This document shows, piece after piece, positions 61,616 to 64,000 of a DNA stretch of 64,000 nucleotides. A model generated the notes under the pieces. The model had not been told where the DNA came from. It saw only the letters and a program-made list of their open reading frames with translations, and did not search any database. The stretch comes from SZUA-265 sp965651905. Lineage in GTDB: Bacteria > Myxococcota_A > Polyangia > Polyangiales > Polyangiaceae. The stretch covers positions 52,370-116,369 of the forward strand of contig CBFGUG010000017.1 in assembly GCA_965651905.1 (NCBI GenBank), given 5' to 3'. A program made the position numbers and the translations under genes. Each line of letters begins with the position of its first letter. Positions within the stretch are counted from its first letter, which is position 1.

Positions 61616-63889
61616 ATGGCGAGTAGCAGTATCTTGGACGATCTCGCAGAGATAGCGGTCTCGGTACAAGAGCAGTTCAAGAGCGAACGACGGGTGTTGT
61701 CCTACCAGCAATACCTCGAACTATTCGAAGCGGATCCGCGGCGTCACTCTCGCGATGCCGCGCAGTACCTCAAAGACGCGTTCGACCACTTCGGGACGGA
61801 GGACGTCAAGAAGCCTTGGGGTAAGAGCCGTCGTTTCAAATTGTTCGATCTGGCGTGGCTCGGTGAAGGTGCCGCGCGCGCGGACGCACTCGTCGGTCAC
61901 GAACAGCTGCAGTCCGAGCTGTATCGCGTGCTTCGCAACTTCAGTCGTCAGGGCAGGGCCAACCGACTGCCGCTCCTGCACGGCCCCAACGGTTCAGCCA
62001 AAAGCACCATCGCGCGTTGTTTGATGTTGGCGCTCGAGCACTACTCGCAGACCGATGATGGTGCTCTGTATCGGTTTCACTGGGTATTCCCCAATCGTCG
62101 TTCCACCAAGGGCGCGATCGGCTTCGGCGACAAGAGTCTTCAGGCGCGTGCAGGCGACAGTTACGCTCACTTGGACGAAGAGTTCATCGACGCGCGTTTG
62201 CTCGACGAAATCCGCGACCATCCTCTGCTGCTGCTGCCGCGTGACGCTCGAAGGAAGTTACTTCAACAGTTGCTCCCACGCGATGACCAGCATACTCGCA
62301 TCAACGACTGGCTGTGGGAAGGCAGCCTGTCGCACAAGAACCGCGTAGTGTATGACGCGCTCCTCGCCAGTGCCGAAGGTGAATTGAACGAAGTGTTGCG
62401 CCACGTTCAGGTCGAGCGCTACTTCATCTCTCGCCGCTACCGCACGGGGGCCGTGACGCTGGGGCCAGAGCTCAGCATCGACGCGAGTGAACGCCAAATC
62501 ACCGCCGATCGTTCTCTGGGCGCGCTGCCTTCCAGCTTGCAGGCCGCAAGCCTGTTCGAAGCGCACGGAGAGCTGATCGAAGCCTCTGGTGGCATCATCG
62601 AGTTCTCGGACCTGCTCAAGCGTCCCATCGATGCGTTCAAGTACCTGCAGCTCACGGTCGAAACGGGTGAGGTCGCGTTACCAACCCAGAACATTCGAAC
62701 GAACTGCGTGATGCTTTCGAGCGCCAACGAAGTCGAGCTGACCGCGTTTCGCAAGCACCCCACCTTCGAGAGCTTTCGAAGTCGGGTGGTATTGATTCGC
62801 GCTCCATATCTGCGCAGCTGGCTCGACGAGCGCGCAATCTACGATGCGCAAATCTTGCCGCTCATTCAGAGCCACGTCGCGCCCCACGCGGCGTCGGTCG
62901 CCGCAATGTTTGCCGTACTCACGCGGCTCAAGCGCCCCGACCCCGACAAGTACCCGCGCCAGGTTCGCGATGTGATCCGGAGCCTGAGCGCCTTCGAGAA
63001 GCTCATGCTCTACGCCAACGGCCAAGCGCCAGCACGTCTCGATGGCGAGAAATCCAAAGCGCTGCGCGCGGTGGTGCCGAAGCTCTACTCGGAAGCTGAC
63101 GCTCAGGTTCACTACGAGGGGAGCGTCGGAGCGAGCCCGCGTGAGATGCGAACGGTGTTGCTCAACGCTGCTCAGAACCCCAAGTTCAACGGGCTGTCGC
63201 CCTTCGCGGTACTCGAGGAGCTCGATCGCCTGTGTTCGATGGAGGTCGAGTACGTGTGGCTGCAACTCGAAGCGTTGGACGGCGGTTATCACGATCACGC
63301 TCAGTTTCGCGCCCAGGTTCGCGCTTGGCTGCTCACCACCATCGAGGACGACTTCTCGGTGTGTAGTGGTTTGGTCGAAGATCGGCGTTACGAAGATCTA
63401 TTCGACAGATACATCCACCACGTCACTCACTGGGTCAAAGGTGAGAAGGTCAAGAACACCATCACAGGCGGTTCGGAAGATCCGGACGAGCGCCTGATGC
63501 AAGAGGTCGAAACGTTGCTCGCGCTCCCCGACGACTCCGACGACCTGAGGCACTCGTGGCTGAACCGCATCGCGGCTTGGGCCATCGAAAACCCAGGCAA
63601 GCCCGTGCGAAATTCGGAGATATTCTCGGACTCCATCGGGCGCTTGCGGGACGCCGTGTACGGTGAGCGACGCGAGGCCCTTGCCAAGCTGTGCCACCAC
63701 GCTGTGCAGGTCGTTCGAGAGTCGACCGGGAACCTGAGCGACGACGAACGCAAAGCCGCACGACGATTCATCGACCGCCTATGCGACGAGAAAGGCTACA
63801 GCGAACGTTCGATGGTCGACGCGGCAACGGCGCTCATCGCGGAGCGCTTCGAGCCTCAATCAAACAGCGGCCCTTCGTCACGCAGTTGA
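61616..63889 (+). CDS. prkA: PrkA family AAA+ Ser protein kinase
   Basis: A 757-residue protein of the PrkA family. The N-terminal AAA+ part has Walker A GPNGSAKST (about residue 123), and the LLDEIRDHPLLLLP and RLLDEI-type region follows. ASGGIIEFSDLLKRPIDAFKY and NCVMLSSANEVE are family hallmarks, and the C-terminal part (from about 490) has the PrkA C-terminal helical domain. PrkA kinases work in stress and spore formation and usually accompany yeaH (DUF444) and spoVR; the sequence beyond the stop holds a tRNA gene instead, so those partners are not adjacent on this side. Length is greater than that of Bacillus or Escherichia PrkA (about 630-640), with the extra sequence mainly towards the C terminus. 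Confidence 0.87.
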   Translation: MASSSILDDLAEIAVSVQEQFKSERRVLSYQQYLELFEADPRRHSRDAAQYLKDAFDHFGTEDVKKPWGKSRRFKLFDLAWLGEGAARADALVGHEQLQSELYRVLRNFSRQGRANRLPLLHGPNGSAKSTIARCLMLALEHYSQTDDGALYRFHWVFPNRRSTKGAIGFGDKSLQARAGDSYAHLDEEFIDARLLDEIRDHPLLLLPRDARRKLLQQLLPRDDQHTRINDWLWEGSLSHKNRVVYDALLASAEGELNEVLRHVQVERYFISRRYRTGAVTLGPELSIDASERQITADRSLGALPSSLQAASLFEAHGELIEASGGIIEFSDLLKRPIDAFKYLQLTVETGEVALPTQNIRTNCVMLSSANEVELTAFRKHPTFESFRSRVVLIRAPYLRSWLDERAIYDAQILPLIQSHVAPHAASVAAMFAVLTRLKRPDPDKYPRQVRDVIRSLSAFEKLMLYANGQAPARLDGEKSKALRAVVPKLYSEADAQVHYEGSVGASPREMRTVLLNAAQNPKFNGLSPFAVLEELDRLCSMEVEYVWLQLEALDGGYHDHAQFRAQVRAWLLTTIEDDFSVCSGLVEDRRYEDLFDRYIHHVTHWVKGEKVKNTITGGSEDPDERLMQEVETLLALPDDSDDLRHSWLNRIAAWAIENPGKPVRNSEIFSDSIGRLRDAVYGERREALAKLCHHAVQVVRESTGNLSDDERKAARRFIDRLCDEKGYSERSMVDAATALIAERFEPQSNSGPSSRS

Positions 63890-63909
63890 AGGTCGCTGAG
63901 AACCAACCA

Positions 63910-63931
63910 GCCTCCGCGTGTCGGCGGAGGC
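63910..63931. terminator. Hairpin between prkA and the last tRNA
   Basis: A perfect 8-bp inverted repeat (63910-63917 with 63924-63931, 6-base loop) lies 20 bases after the prkA stop and 18 bases past the 3' end of the oppositely oriented tRNA. A short TT follows on the plus side and GGTTGGTT on the minus side. Confidence 0.55.
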
Positions 63932-63948
63932 TTCGGTGTGGACACAGT

Positions 63949-64000
63949 TGGTGCCGAAGAGTGGACTTGAACCACCGACACAAGGCTTATGAAGCCTCTG
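63949..64000 (-). tRNA. tRNA-Met-like (CAT), 5' part outside window
   Basis: On the minus strand the 3' part of a tRNA is visible: anticodon arm GAGGCTTCATAAGCCTT with CAT, T arm GGTGGTTCAAGTCCACT, acceptor strand CTTCGGC, discriminator A and encoded CCA (63949-63951). The D arm and 5' acceptor lie beyond the window. Elongator Met is likely given the second CAT tRNA at 59.2 kb, but initiator Met is not excluded. Confidence 0.85.

Overview
The window is about 60% GC, densely packed, and looks like a chromosome segment from a myxobacterium (Myxococcota; the order is not resolvable from sequence alone). The reasons are the many TPR proteins and lipoproteins, a serine/threonine kinase with an N-terminal zinc ribbon, a PP2C phosphatase, an FHA-type sigma-54 activator, paired myxobacterial-style outer-membrane barrels, and a run of genes resembling the Glt (gliding) / Nfs (spore coat export) envelope machinery of Myxococcus. 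No insertion sequence, prophage, integrase, CRISPR array or rRNA was seen.

Layout. 0-3 kb (minus strand): the start of a cyclic-nucleotide-binding protein cut by the window edge, and an exbB-exbD-tonB energy transduction set. 3-16 kb: mostly single housekeeping genes (HAD 5'-nucleotidase, glutamine amidotransferase, PIN-PhoH ATPase, RecX, MOSC protein, RsmE, M32 carboxypeptidase), then a minus-strand run of a 40-residue membrane peptide, a solitary Eco57I-like DNA methylase, a GT2 glycosyltransferase and a Uup-type ABC-F protein. 16-28 kb: frr, a PP2C phosphatase, a lipoprotein, tRNA-His, HEAT-repeat proteins, two adjacent outer-membrane beta-barrel genes, ftsY, a carboxypeptidase-regulatory-like membrane protein, a HAMP protein, yraN and a cysteine-rich lipoprotein.

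29-52 kb (plus strand) is the distinctive part. In order it holds a GltC/NfsC-like secreted protein, a 1247-residue GltD/NfsD (AgmU)-like TPR protein, a GltE/NfsE (AglT)-like TPR lipoprotein with a long charged tail, an 82-residue secreted protein in the GltF position, a GltG/NfsG-like protein (degenerate FHA, one membrane helix, AgmX/PglI-type tail), a second TPR lipoprotein, and a 3339-residue cytoplasmic TPR protein resembling AgmK/GltI. Candidate promoters, terminators and an intercistronic hairpin divide it into separate units. The two barrels at 20.5-22.5 kb are natural partners (GltA/GltB or NfsA/NfsB type). The exbB/exbD pair could be a motor but sits with its own tonB. No GltJ/NfsH-like gene is in the window.

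52-64 kb: an FHA sigma-54 activator overlapping the region of a lipoprotein amidase gene, a DksA-type zinc-finger protein, uvrA, a membrane-anchored formylglycine-generating-enzyme-like protein, a CAT-anticodon tRNA, a coiled-coil zinc-ribbon protein, a Ser/Thr kinase, a PrkA-type kinase, and a second CAT-anticodon tRNA cut by the window edge. Functional assignments rest on motifs read by eye; assignments to Glt versus Nfs are inference.
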